Positions 11,110 to 23,704 are shown, numbered from the stretch's first letter. The stretch is 64,000 nucleotides of DNA from Nematostella vectensis (GCF_932526225.1 NC_064043.1:434001-498000), one strand, 5' to 3'. Program-made: numbers and translations. The notes: generated from the letters alone by a model not told the origin.

Positions 11110-11181
11110 GCCACGTTAGTCTTTCGTTGCGGGCACTTGACTACTAACGCAGCGACCCGGGTTCGATTCCCGCTGATAGCC
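11110..11181 (+). pseudogene. tRNA-like sequence of the satellite monomer (representative, array 1)
   Basis: This 72-nt segment can be threaded as a tRNA. Bases 8-9 are TA. The D-stem GTCT/GGGC pairs fully if G-U is allowed, around an 8-nt loop. An anticodon-position loop CTACTAA puts T at position 33 and ACT at 34-36. A 4-nt variable region CGAC follows. The T-arm is CCGGG-TTCGATT-CCCGC with four of five pairs. The acceptor (GCCACGT against TGATAGC) pairs at only three of seven positions and the anticodon stem at two of five. There is no encoded CCA. It is therefore a degenerate tRNA or tRNA-derived promoter relic, not a working tRNA. The B box is perfect and T-runs follow 2 nt later, so Pol III could still recognise it. 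Confidence 0.65.
11160..11170 (+). promoter_or_regulatory. Pol III B box (TFIIIC site), representative
   Basis: GGTTCGATTCC matches the eukaryotic tRNA B-box consensus GGTTCGANTCC at every position. The same 11 bases occur 50 nt into almost every full tRNA-like copy. Exceptions are few: a base change at 27144 in array 2 gives GGTTTGATTCC, and the copies at 27371 and 28690 read GGTTTCG. Confidence 0.75.
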
Positions 11182-11183
11182 TA

Positions 11184-11208
11184 TTTTTTTTTCTTTATTT
11201 TTTTTTTT
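11184..11208 (+). terminator. T-runs after the tRNA-like sequence (possible Pol III terminator)
   Basis: Nine T start two bases after the tRNA-like segment, then CTTTA, then a second T-run. Four or more T on the sense strand is enough for Pol III termination. The tract is present in all forward monomers and, as A-runs, in all reverse ones, varying by a few bases. It may equally be an ordinary T-rich tract. Confidence 0.5.
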
Positions 11209-11480
11209 AAATATCGATACTTAATTATACTGTTCTTGGTGTGTCATGACATAAAAAGAATGTATAGGGTCATTTTTATGTACTCTCAGTATCTTTGATG
11301 TGCTCATGCTTTGTTCAGGATCCTGTACATATTTTATGCACACAAGAACTAACTAGATTCCTTGGATAACTTGATTAAGTAGATTCTAACATAGAGCATA
11401 GCGCTCGATAGATTGATATACCTTTTTTTCCGAGTATACTGTTCTATTTTTCCTAATGTTACTTTTTGGAATTTACATTC

Positions 11481-11497
11481 GGAAAAATTTTTTTTAA
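11481..11497. other. Monomer lacking hairpin cluster and tRNA-like sequence (first copy)
   Basis: GGAAAAA is followed directly by TTTTTTTTAAATATCG. About 256 bp, from the mid-unit A-run to the T-tract, are missing, including the GTTACA hairpin cluster and the whole tRNA-like sequence. The remaining monomer is about 289 bp. Confidence 0.85.
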
Positions 11498-14400
11498 ATA
11501 TCGATACTTAATTATACTGTTCTTGGTGTGTCATGACATAAAAAGAAGGTATAGGGACATTTTTATGTACTCTCAGCATCTTTGATGTGCTCATGCTTTG
11601 TTCAGGATCCTGTACATATTTTATGCACACAAGAACTAACTAGATTCCTTGGATAACTTGATTAAGTAGATTCTAACATAGAGCATAGCGCTCGATAGAT
11701 TGATATACCTTTTTTTCCGAGTATACTGTTTTATTTTTCCTAATGTTACTTTTTGGAATTCACATTCGAAAAAAAAATTATCGATTGTAACCTTTTGAAG
11801 GTTACACTCGTAAAACAAATTCCCGAATGTAACCCTGAAGCTTTTCCCGAATGTAACCTCCAGTCCGATGGTGACTTTGCTTGGGATAGTTTACGATACC
11901 AATAGTATTAAAAGTAATTTTCATTACAATTCCCTTCAGCAATGCCACGTTATTCTTTCGTTGCGGGCACTTGACTACTAACGCAGCTACCCGGGTTCGA
12001 TTCCCGCTGATAGACTATTTTTTTTTCTTTATTTTTTTTTTAATATCGATACTTAATTATACTGTTCTTGGTGTGTCATGACATAAAAATAAGGTATAGG
12101 GACATTTTTATGTACTCTCAGCATCTTTGATGTGCTCATGCTTTGTTCAGGATCCTGTACATATTTTATGCACACAAGAACTAACTAGATTCCTTGGATA
12201 ACTTGATTAAGTAGATTGTAACATAGAGCATAGCGCTCGATAGATTGATATACCTTTTTTCCGAGTATACTGTTTTATTTTTCCTAATGTTACTTTTTAA
12301 AATTTACATTCGGAAAAAAAATTATCGATTGTAACCTTTTGGAGGTTACACTCGTAAAACAAATTTCCGAATGTAACCCTGAAGCTTTTCCCGAATGTAA
12401 CCTCCTGTCCGATGGTGACTTTGCTTGGGATAGTTTACGATACCAATAGTATTAAAAGTAATTTTCATTACAATTCCCTTCAGCAATGCCACGTTAGTCT
12501 TTCGTTGCGGGCACTTGACTACTAACACAGCAACCCGGGTTCGATTCCCTTTGATAGCCTATTTTTTTTTCTTTATTTTTTTTTTTAAAAATATCGATAC
12601 TTAATTATACTGTTCTTGGTGTGTCATGACATAAAAAGAAGGTATAGGGTCATTTTTATGTACTCTCAGCATCTTTGATGTGCTCATGCTTTGTTCAGGA
12701 TCCTGTACATATTTTATGCACACAAGAACTAACTAGATTCCTTGGATAACTTGATTAAGTAGATTCTAACATAGAGCATAGCGCTCGATAGATTGATATA
12801 CCTTTTTTTCCGAGTATACTGTTCTATTTTTCCTAATGTTACTTTTTGGAATTTACATTCGGAAAAAAAATTATCGATTTTAACCTTTTGGAGGTTACAC
12901 TCGTAAAACAAATTCCCGAATGTAACCCTGAAACTTTTCCCGAATGTAACCTCCAGTCCAATGGTGACTTTGCTTGAGATAGTTTATGATACCAATAGTA
13001 TTAAAAGTAATCTTCATTACAATCCCCTTCAGCAATGCCACGTTAGTCTTTCGTTGCGGGCACTTGACTACTAACGCAGCGACCCGGGTTCGATTCCCGC
13101 TGATAGCCTTTTTTTTTTCTTTATTTTTTTTTTTTAAATATCGATACTTAATTATACTGTTCTTGGTGTGTCATGACATAAAAAAAAGGTATAGGGACAT
13201 TTTTATGTACTCTCAGCATCTTTGATGTGCTCATGCTTTGTTCAGGATCCTGTACATATTTTATGCACACAAGAACTAACTAGATTCCTTGGATAACTTG
13301 ATTAAGTAGATTCTAACATAGAGCATAGCGCTCGATAGATTGATATACCTTTTTTTCCGAGTATACTGTTTTATTTTTCCTAATGTTACTTTTTGGAATT
13401 TACATTCGAAAAAAAAATTATCGATTGTAACCTTTTGGAGGTTACACTCGTAAAACAAATTCCCGAATGTAACCCTGAAGCTTTTCCCGAATGTAATCTC
13501 CAGTCCGATGGTGAATTTGCTTGGGATAGTTTACGATACCAATAGTATTAAAAGTAATTTTTATTACAATTCCCTTCAGCAATGCCACGTTATTCTTTCG
13601 TTGCGGGCACTTGACTACTAACGCAGCGACCCGGGTTCGATTCCCGCTGATAGACTATTTTTTTTTAATATCGATATTTAATTATACTGTTCTTGGTGTG
13701 TCATGACATAAAAAGAAGGTATAGGGACATTTTTATGTACTCTCAGCATCTTTGATGTACTCATGCTTTGTTCAGGATCCTGTACAATTTTATGCACACA
13801 AGAACTAACTAGATTCCTTGGATAACTTGATTAAGTTCATTTCTAACATAGAGCATAGCGCTCGATAGATTGATATTCCTTTTTTTTCCGAGTATATTGT
13901 TTTATTTTTCCTAATGTTACTTTTTGGAATGTACATTCGAAAAAAAAATTATCGATTGTAACCTTTTGGAGGTTACACTCGTAAAACAAATTACCGAATG
14001 TAACCCTGAAGCTTTTCCCGAATGTAATCTCCAGTCCGATGGTGACTTTGCTTGGGATAGTTTACGATACCAATAGTATTAAAAGTAATTTTCATTACAA
14101 TTCCCTTCAGCAATGCCACGTTATTCTTTCGTTGCGGGCACTTGACTACTAACGCAGCGACCCGGGTTCGATTCCCGCTGATAGACTATTTTTTTTTTAA
14201 TATCGATATTTAATTATACTGTTCTTGGTGTGTCATGACATAAAAAGAAGGTATAGGGACATTTTTATGTACTCTCAGCATCTTTGATGTGCTCATGCTT
14301 TGTTCAGGATCCTGTACATATTTTATGCACACAAGAACTAACTAGATTCCTTGGATAACTTGATTAAGTAGATTCTAACATAGAGCATAGCGCTCGATAG

Positions 14401-14787
14401 ATTGATATACCTATTTTTCCGAGTATACTGTTTTATTTTTCCTAATGTTACTTTTTGGAATTTACATTCGGAAAAAAAATTATCGATTGTAACCTTTTGG
14501 AGGTTACACTCGTAAAACAAATTCCCGAATGTAACCCTGAAGCTTTTCCCGAATGTAACCTCAGTCCGATGGTGACTTTGCTTGGGATAGTTTACGATAC
14601 CAATAGTATTAAAAGTAATTTTCATTACAATTCCCTTCAGCAATGCCACGTTAGTCTTTCGTTGCGGGCACTTGACTACTAACGCAGCGACCCGGGTTCG
14701 ATTCCCGCTGATAGCCTATTTTTTTTTTCTTTATTTTTTTTTTTTAAATATCGATACTTAATTATACTGTTCTTGGTGTGTCATGAC

Positions 14788-17700
14788 ATAAAAAGAAGGT
14801 ATAGGGACATTTTTATGTACTCTCAGCATCTTTGATGTGCTCATGCCTTGTTCAGGATCCTGTACATATTTTATGCACACAAGAACTAACTAGATTCCTT
14901 GGATAACTTGATTAAGTAGATTCTAACATAGAGCATAGCGCTCGATAGATTGATATACCTATTTTTCCGAGTATACTGTTTTAGTTTTCCTAATGTTACT
15001 TTTTGGAATTTACATTCGGAAAAAAAAAATTATCGATTGTAACCTTTTGGAGGTTACACTCGTAAAACAAATTCCCGAATGTAACCCTGAAGCTTTTCCC
15101 GAATGTAACCTCCAGTCCGGTGGTGTCTTTTCTTGGGATAGTTTACCATACCAATAGTATTAAACGTAATTTTAATTACAATTCCCTTCAGCAATGCCAC
15201 GTTAGTCTTTCGTTGCGGGCACTTGACTACTAACGCAGCGACCCGGGTTCGATTCCCGCTGATAGCCTATTTTTTTTTTTCTTTATTTTTTTTTTTTAAA
15301 TATCGATACTTAATTATACTGTTCTTGGTTTGTCATGACATAAAAAAAAGGTATAGGGACATTTTTATGTACTCTCAGCATCTTTGATGTACTCATGCTT
15401 TGTTCAGGATCCTGTACAATTTTATGCACACAAGAACTAACTAGATTCCTTGGATAACTTGATTAAGTAGATTCTAACATAGAGCATAGCGCTCGATAGA
15501 TTGATATACCTATTTTTCCGAGTATACTGTTTTATTTTTCCTAATGTTACTTTTTGGAATTTACATTCGGAAAAAAATTATCGATTGTAACCTTTTGGAG
15601 GTTACACTCGTAAAACAAATTCCCGAATGTAACCCTGAAGCTTTTCCCGAATTTAACCTCCAGTCCGATGGTGACTTTGCTTGGGATAGTTTACGATACC
15701 AATAGTATTAAAAGTAATTTTCATTACAATTCCCTTCAGCAATGCCACGTTAGTCTTTCGTTGCGGGCACTTGACTACTAACGCAGCGACCCGGGTTCGA
15801 TTCCCGCTGATAGCCTATTTTTTTTTCTTAATTTTTTTTTTAAATATCGATACTTAATTATACTGTTCTTGGTGTGTCATGACATAAAAAGAAGGTATAG
15901 GGACATTTTTATGTACTCTCAGCATCTTTGATGTGCTCATGCCTTGTTCAGGATCCTGTACATATTTTATGCACACAAGAACTAACTAGATTCCTTGGAT
16001 AACTTGATTAAGTAGATTCTAACATAGAGCATAGCGCTCGATAGATTGATATACCTATTTTTCCGAGTATACTGTTTTATTTTTCCTAATGTTACTTTTT
16101 GGAATTTACATTCGAAAAAAAAATTATCGATTGTAACCTTTTGGAGGTTACACTCGTAAAACAAATTCCCGAATGTAACCCTGAAGCTTTTCCCGAATTT
16201 AACCTCCAGTCCGATGGTGACTTTGCTTGGGATAGTTTACGATACCAATAGTATTAAAAGTAATTTTCATTACAATTCCCTTCAGCAATGCCACGTTAGT
16301 CTTTCGTTGCGGGCACTTGACTACTAACGCAGCGACCCGGGTTCGATTCCCTTTGATAGCCTATTTTTTTTTCTTTATTTTTTTTTTTAAATATCGATAC
16401 TTAATTATACTGTTCTTGGTGTGTCATGACATAAAAAGAATGTATAGGGTCATTTTTATGTACTCTCAGTATCTTTGATGTGCTCATGCTTTGTTCAGGA
16501 TCCTGTACATATTTTATGCACACAAGAACTAACTAGATTCCTTGGATAACTTTATTGAGTAGATTCTAACATAGAGCATAGCGCTCGATAGATTGATATA
16601 CCTTTTTTCCGAGTATACTGTTCTATTTTTCCTAATGTTACTTTTTGGAATTTACATTCGGAAAAATTTTTTTTTTAATAACGATACTTAATTATACTGT
16701 TCTTGGTGTGTCATGACATAAAAAGAAGGTATAGGGACATTTTTATGTACTCTCAGCATCTTTGATGTGCTCATGCTTTGTTCAGGATCCTTTTTCATAT
16801 TTTATGCACACAAGAACTAACTTGATTCCTTGGATAACTTGATTAAGTAGATTCTAACATAGAGCATAGCGCTCGATAGATTGATATACCTTTTTTTCCG
16901 AGTATACTGTTTTATTTTTCCTAATGTTACTTTTTGGAATTTACATTCGAAAAAAAAATTATCGATTGTAACCTTTTGGAGGTTACACTCGTAAAACAAA
17001 TTCCCGAATGTAACCCTGAAGCTTTTCTCGAATGTAACCTCCAGTCCGATGGTGACTTTGCTTGGGATAGTTTACGATACCAATAGTATCAAAAGTAATT
17101 TTCATTACAATTCCCTTCAGCAATGCCACGTTATTCTTTCGTTGCGGGCACTTGACTACTAACGCAGCTACCCGGGTTCGATTCCCGCTGATAGACTATT
17201 TTTTTTTCTTTATTTTTTTTTAATATCGATACTTAATTATACTGTTCTTGGTGTGTCATGACATAAAAAGAAGGTATAGGGACATTTTTATGTACTCTCA
17301 GCATCTTTGATGTGCTCATGCTTTGTTCAGGATCCTGTACATATTTTATGCACACAAGAACTAACTAGATTCCTTGGATAACTTGATTAAGTAGATTGTA
17401 ACATAGAGCATAGCGCTCGATAGATTGATATACCTTTTTTTCCGAGTATACTGTTTTATTTTTCCTAATGTTACTTTTTGGAATTTACATTCGGAAAAAA
17501 AATTATCGATTGTAACCTTTTGGAGGTTACACTCGTAAAACAAATTTCCGAATTTAACCCTGAAGCTTTTCCCGAATGTAACCTCCAGTCCGATGGTGAC
17601 TTTGCTTGGGATAGTTTACGATACCAATAGTATTAAAAGTAATTTTCATTACAATTCCCTTCAGCAATGCCACGTTAGTCTTTCGTTGCGGGCACTTGAC

Positions 17701-20700
17701 TACTAACACAGCAACCCGGGTTCGATTCCCTTTGACAGCATATTTTTTTTTCTTTATTTTTTTTTTTAAAAATATCGATACTTTATTATACTGTTCTTGG
17801 TGTGTCATGACATAAAAAGAAGGTATAGGGTCATTTTTATGTACTCTCAGCATCTTTGATGTGCTCATGCTTTGTTCAGGATCCTGTACATATTTTATGC
17901 ACACAAGAACTAACTAGATTCCTTGGATAACTTGATTAAGTAGATTCTAACATAGAGCATAGCGCTCGATAGATTGATATACCTTTTTTTCCGAGTATAC
18001 TGTTCTATTTTTCCTAATGTTACTTTTTGGAATTTACATTCGGAAAAAAAATTATCGATTTTAACCTTTTGGAGGTTACACTCGTAAAACAAATTCCCGA
18101 ATGTAACCTTGAAACTTTTCCCGAATGTAACCTCCAGTCCAATGGTGACTTTGCTTGGGATAGTTTATGATACCAATAGTATTAAAAGTAATCTTCATTA
18201 CAATCCCCTTCAGCAATGCCACGTTAGTCTTTCGTTGCGGGCACTTGACTACTAACGCAGCGACCCGGGTTCGATTCCCGCTGATAGCCTTTTTTTTTTC
18301 TTTATTTTTTTTTTAAATATCGATACTTAATTATACTGTTCTTGGTGTGTCATGACATAAAAAGAAGGTATAGGTACATTTTTATGTACTCTCAGCATCT
18401 TTGATGTGCTCATGCTTTGTTCAGGATCCTGTACATATTTTATGCACACAAGAACTAACTAGATTCCTTGGATAACTTGATTAAGTAGATTGTAACATAG
18501 AGCATAGCGCTCGATAGATTGATATACCTTTTTTTTCCGAGTATACTGTTTTATTTTTCCTAATGTTACTTTTTGGAATTTACATTCGGAAAAAAAATTA
18601 TCGATTGTAACCTTTTGGAGGTTACACTCGTAAAACAAATTTCCGAATGTAACCCTTAAGCTTTTCCCGAATGTAACCTCCAGTCCGATGGTGACTTTGC
18701 TTGGGATAGTTTACGATACCAATAGTATTAAAAGTAATTTTCATTACAATTCCCTTCAGCAATGCCACGTTAGTCTTTCGTTGCGGGCACTTGACTACTA
18801 ACACAGCAACCCGGGTTCGATTCCCTTTGACAGCATATTTTTTTTTCTTTATTTTTTTTTTTTTAAATATCGATACTTTATTATACTGTTCTTGGTGTGT
18901 CATGACATAAAAAGAAGGTATAGGGTCATTTTTATGTACTCTCAGCATCTTTGATGTGCTCATGCTTTGTTCAGGATCCTGTACATATTTTATGCACACA
19001 AGAACTAACTAGATTCCTTGGATAACTTGATTAAGTAGATTCTAACATAGAGCATAGCGCTCGATAGATTGATATACCTTTTTTTCCGAGTATACTGTTC
19101 TATTTTTCCTAATGTTACTTTTTGGAATTTACATTCGGAAAAAAAATTATCGATTTTAACCTTTTGGAGGTTACACTCGTAAAACAAATTCCCGAATGTA
19201 ACCCTGAAACTTTTCCCGAATGTAACCTCCAGTCCAATGGTGACTTTGCTTGGGATAGTTTATGATACCAATAGTATTAAAAGTAATCTTCATTACAATC
19301 CCCTTCAGCAATGCCACGTTAGTCTTTCGTTGCGGGCACTTGACTACTAACGCAGCGACCCGGGTTCGATTCCCGCTGATAGCCTTTTTTTTTTCTTTAT
19401 TTTTTTTTTAAATATCGATACTTAATTATACTGTTCTTGGTGTGTCATGACATAAAAAGAAGGTATAGGGACATTTTTATGTACTCTCAGCATCTTTGAT
19501 GTGCTCATGCTTTGTTCAGGATCCTGTACATATTTTATGCACACAAGAACTAACTAGATTCATTGGATAACTTGATTAAGTAGATTCTAACATAGAGCAT
19601 AGCGCTCGATAGATTGATATACCTTTTTTTCCGAGTATACTGTTTTATTTTTCCTAATGTTACTTTTTGGAATTTACATTCAAAAAAAAAATTATCGATT
19701 GTAACCTTTTGGAGGTTACACTCGTAAAACAAATTCCCGAATGTAACCCTGAAGCTTTTCCCGAATGTAATCTCCAGTCCGATGGTGACTTTGCTTGGGA
19801 TAGTTCACGATACCAATAGTATTAAAAGTAATTTTTATTACAATTCCCTTCAGCAATGCCACGTTAGTCTTTCGTTGCGGGCACTTGACTACTAACGCAG
19901 CGACCCGGGTTCGATTCCCGCTGATAGCCTTTTTTTTTTCTTTATTTTTTTTTTAAATATCGATACTTAATTATACTGTTCTTGGTGTGTCATGACATAA
20001 AAAGAAGGTATAGGGACACTTTTATGTACTCTCAGCATCTTTGATGTGCTCATGCTTTGTTCAGGATCCTGTACATATTTTATGCACACAAGAACTAACT
20101 AGATTCCTTGGATAACTTGATTAAGTAGATTCTAACATAGAGCATAGCGCTCGATAGATTGATATACCTTTTTTTCCGAGTATACTGTTTTATTTTTCCT
20201 AATGTTACTTTTTGGAATTTACATTCGAAAAAAAAATTATCGATTGTAACCTTTTGGAGGTTACACTCGTAAAACAAATTCCCGAATGTAACCCTGAAGC
20301 TTTTCCCGAATGTAATCTCCAGTCCGATGGTGACTTTGCTTGGGATAGTTTACGATACCAATAGTATTAAAAGTAATTTTTATTACAATTCCCTTCAGCA
20401 ATGCCACGTTATTCTTTCGTTGCGGGCACTTGACTACTAACGCAGCGACCCGGGTTCGATTCCCGCTGATAGACTATTTTTTTTTAATATCGATATTTAA
20501 TTATACTGTTCTTGGTGTGTCATGACATAAAAAGAATTTATAGGGACATTTTTATGTACTCTCAGCATCTTTGATGTACTCATGCTTTGTTCAGGATCCT
20601 GTACAATTTTATGCACACAAGAACTAACTAGATTCCTTGGATAACTTGATTAAGTAGATTCTAACATAGAGCATAGCGCTCGATAGATTGATATACCTAT

Positions 20701-22720
20701 TTTTCCGAGTATACTGTTTTATTTTTCCTAATGTTACATTTTGGAATTTACATTCGGAAAAAAAATTATCGATTGCAACCTTTTGGAGGTTACACTCCTA
20801 AAACAAATTCCCGAATGTAACCCTGAAGCTTTTCCCGAATTTAACCTCCAGTCCGATGGTGACTTTGCTTGGGATAGTTTATGATACCAATAGTATTAAA
20901 AGTAATTTTCATTACAATTCCCTTCAGCAATGCCACGTTAGTCTTTCGTTGCGGGCACTTGACTACTAACGCAGCGACCCGGGTTCGATTCCCGCTGATA
21001 GCCTATTTTATTTTCTTTATTTTTTTTTTAAATATCGATACTTAATTATACTGTTCTTGGTGTGTCATGACATAAAAAGAAGGTATAGGGACATTTTTAT
21101 GTACTCTCAGCATCTTTGATGTGCTCATGCTTTGTTCAGGATCCTGTACATATTTTATGCACACAAGAACTAACTAGATTCATTGGATAACTTGATTAAG
21201 TAGATTCTAACATAGAGCATAGCGCTCGATAGATTGATATACCTTTTTTTCTGAGTATACTGTTTTATTTTTCCTAATGTTACTTTTTGGAATTTACTTT
21301 CGGAAAAAAAATTATCGATTGTAACCTTTTGGAGGTTACACTCGTAAAACAAATTCCCGAATGTAACCCTGAAGCTTTTCCCGAATGTAACCTCCAGTCC
21401 GATGGTGACTTTTCTTGGGATAGTTTACGATACCAATAGTATTAAAAGTAATTTTCATTACAATTCCATTCAGCAATGCCACGTTAGTCTTTCGTAGCGG
21501 GCACTTGACTACTAACGCAGCGACCCGGGTTCGATTCCCGCTGATAGCCTATTTTTTTTTCTTTATTTTTTTTTTAAATATCGATACTTAATTATACTGT
21601 TCTTGGTGTGTCATGACATAAAAAGAAGGTATAGGGACATTTTTATGTACTCTCAGCATCTTTGATGTGCTCATGCTTTGTTCAGGATCCTGTACATATT
21701 TTATGCACACAAGAACTAACTAGATTCCTTGGATAACTTGATTAAGTAGATTCTAACATAGAGCATAGCGCTCGATAGATTGATATACCTTTTTTTCCGA
21801 GTATACTGTTTTATTTTTCCTAATGTTACTTTTTGGAATTTACATTCGGAAAAAAATTATCGATTGTAACCATTTGGAGGTTACACTCGTAAAACAAATT
21901 CCCGAATGTAATCCTGAAGCTTTTCCCGAATGTAACCTCCAGTCCGATGGTGACTTTGCTTGGGATAGTTTACGATACCAATAGTATTAAAAGTAATTTT
22001 CATTACAATTCCCTTCAGCAATGCCACGTTAGTCTTTCGTTGCGGGCACTTGACTACTAACGCAGCGACCCGGGTTCGATTCCCGCTGATAGCCTATTTT
22101 TTTTTTTCTTTATTTTTTTTTTAAATATCGATACTTAATTATACTGTTCTTGGTGTGTCATGACATAAAAAGAAGGTATAGGGACATTTTTATGTACTCT
22201 CAGCATCTTTGATGTGCTCATGCTTTGTTCAGGATCCTGTACATATTTTATGCACACAAGAACTAACTAGATTCCTTGGATAACTTGATTAAGTAGATTC
22301 TAACATAGAGCATAGCGCTCGATAGATTGATATACCTTTTTTTCCGAGTATACTGTTTTATTTTTCCTAATGTTACTTTTTGGAATTTACATTCGGAAAA
22401 AAAATTATCGATTGTAACCTTTTGGAGGTTACACTCGTAAAACAAATTCCCAAATGTAACCCTGAAGCTTTTCCCGAATGTAACCTCCAGTCCGATGGTG
22501 ACTTTGCTTGGGATAGTTTACGATACCAATAGTATTTATAGTAATTTTTATTACAATTCCCTTCAGCAATGCCACGTTAGTCTTTCGTTGCGGGCACTTG
22601 ACTACTAACGCAGCAACCCGGGTTCGATTCCCGCTGATAGCCTATTTTTTTTTCTTTGTTTTTTTTTTTTTTAAATATCGATACTTAATTATACTGTTCT
22701 TGGTGTGTCATGACATAAAA
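14788..22720 (+). repeat. Array 1, right block: second higher-order copy with local expansion
   Basis: tRNA-like sequences start at 15196, 15744, 16290, 17125, 17669, 18218, 18764, 19313, 19858, 20403, 20932, 21478, 22023 and 22571. The second higher-order copy is clear from 15321 to 18289. The dimer 17669/18218 is then repeated as 18764/19313 (shared ACACAGCAACCC and TTTGACAGCA in one member, AATCCCCTTC in the other), a 1,095-bp duplication. The monomer at 20403 matches 13584 (GATAGAC end and short T-tract). The block ends at the inversion junction. Confidence 0.88.
16660..16676. other. Monomer lacking hairpin cluster and tRNA-like sequence (second copy)
   Basis: The same deletion as at 11481, 5,179 bp later, with a slightly different T-run and ATAACGATAC for ATATCGATAC. 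The shared breakpoint shows it was copied with the higher-order repeat. Confidence 0.85.
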
Positions 22721-22735
22721 ATGGCTACATTCGGG
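22714..22735. other. Inversion junction between array 1 and array 2
   Basis: Forward satellite ends at CATGACATAAAAA (to about 22720). The next bases, GGCTACATTCGGGAATTTG, belong to the reverse-orientation monomer, joined inside its GTTACA cluster. There is no spacer or other sequence between them. All tRNA-like copies to the left are on the plus strand and all to the right on the minus strand, so the arrays converge here. The reverse part reads GCTACATTCGGG where normal units have GCTACAGGGTTACATTCGGG or GCTTCAGGGTTACATTCGGG, consistent with a small deletion between ACA repeats. Confidence 0.9.
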
Positions 22736-23632
22736 AATTTGTTTTACGAGTGTAACCTCCAAAAGGTTACAATCGATATTTTTTTTTCCGAATGTAAATT
22801 GCAAAAAGTAACATTAGAAAAAATAAAACAGTATACTCGGAAAAAAAGGTATATCAATCTATCGAGCGCTATGCTCTATGTTAGAATCTACTTAATCAAG
22901 TTATCCAAGGAATCTAGTTAGTTCTTGTGTGCATAAAATATGTACAGGATCCTGAACAAAGCATGAGCACATCAAAGATGCTGAGAGTACATAAAAATGA
23001 CCATATACCTTCTTTTTATGTCATGACACACCAAGAACAGTATAATTAAGTATCGATATTTTAAAAAACAAATAAAGAAAGAAAAAAGGCTATCAGCGGG
23101 AATCGAACCCGGGTAGCTGCGTTAGGAGTCAAGTGCCCGCAACGAAAGACTAACGTGGCATTGCTGAAGGGAATTGTAATGATAATTACTTTTAATACTA
23201 TTGGTATCGTAAACTATCCCAAGCAAAGTCACCATCAGACTGGAGGTTACAATCTGGAAAAGCTTCAGGGTTACATTCGGGAATTTGTTTTACGAGTGTA
23301 ACCTCCAAAAGGTTACAATCGATAATTTTTTTTCCGAATGTAAATTCCAAAAAGTAACATTAGGAAAAATAAAACAGTATACTCGGAAAAAAGGTATATC
23401 AATCTATCAAACGCTATGCTCTATGTTAGAATCTACTTAATCAAGTTATCCAAGGAATCTAGTTAGTTCTTGTGTGCATAAAATATGTACAGGATCCTGA
23501 ACAAAGCATGAGCACATCAAAGATGCTGAGAGTACATAAAAATGTCCCTATACCTTCTTTTTATGTCATGACACACCAAGAACAGTATAATTAAGTATCG
23601 ATATTTAAAAAACAAAATAAAGAAAAAAAAAA
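22721..23632 (-). repeat. Array 2, start: partial and first full monomer
   Basis: A partial monomer follows the junction. The first tRNA-like copy is 23088-23159 and the next starts at 23633. TTGCAAAAAGTAAC replaces TTCCAAAAAGTAAC in the partial unit, a mark it shares with the units at 24406 and 26160. Confidence 0.88.
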
Positions 23633-23704
23633 GGCTATCAGCGGGAATCGAACCCGGGTCGCTGCGTTAGGAGTCAAGTGCCCGCAACGAAAGACTAACG
23701 TGGC
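23633..23704 (-). pseudogene. tRNA-like sequence, representative of array 2
   Basis: Reverse complement of the array 1 tRNA-like unit, read on the minus strand. It has a perfect B box and an anticodon-position loop CTCCTAA (GGAGTC on the plus strand) in this subfamily. A-runs on the plus strand to its left are T-runs after its 3' end. The stem mismatches are the same as in array 1, so it is equally degenerate. Confidence 0.62.

Larger units (their letters stand above)
9611..14787 (+). repeat. Array 1, middle block: first copy of the ~5,180-bp higher-order repeat
   Basis: tRNA-like sequences start at 10018, 10564, 11110, 11944, 12488, 13037, 13584, 14115 and 14645. Between 11181 and 11520 lies a short monomer without a tRNA-like sequence. 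Variants in 10141-13108 recur 5,180-5,181 bp later: GGTTTGTCATGAC at 10147 and 15327, AATGTATAGGGT at 11259 and 16439, GATTGTAACATAG near 12215 and 17395, and the tRNA-less short monomer itself. The monomers at 13584 and 14115 end GATAGAC and have a T-tract about 15 bp shorter than usual, giving 530-531-bp periods. Confidence 0.88.
4797..22720 (+). repeat. 545-bp satellite, array 1 (forward orientation)
   Basis: 34 head-to-tail monomers by hand count, mostly 544-549 bp. Each runs as follows: AAAAAGAAGGTATAGG; a palindrome CAGGATCCTG; an AT-rich segment; a cluster of GTTACA/TGTAAC motifs with a strong hairpin; a 72-nt tRNA-like sequence; a T-rich tract; and ATATCGATACTTAATTATAC up to TCATGACAT. 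32 monomers carry the tRNA-like sequence and two short ones lack it. No gene is supported. Open frames of 60-103 aa on the minus strand recur only because the unit recurs, and many copies are frameshifted in the A-run near their middle. Subfamily variants are arranged in higher-order repeats (see the block entries). Confidence 0.96.

Noticed and set aside
11115-11135. CENP-B box resemblance (CTTTCGTTGCGGGC)
   Set aside because: It contains TTCGTTG and CGGG, but the spacing between TTCG and CGGG is 3 nt instead of the 7 of the CENP-B box, and the essential central A is missing.
11110-11181. Functional tRNA gene (anticodon-position ACT, or CCT in the CTCCTAA subfamily)
   Set aside because: The acceptor stem pairs at only three of seven positions and the anticodon stem at two of five, and one T-stem pair is broken, in essentially all copies. 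It is called tRNA-like/pseudogene instead.
18622-18999. Longer ORFs across monomer boundaries (103-125 aa) and the 75-aa frame starting MMCSCFV
   Set aside because: They run through the T-tract and the tRNA-like sequence and depend on tract length. Equivalent monomers lack them.
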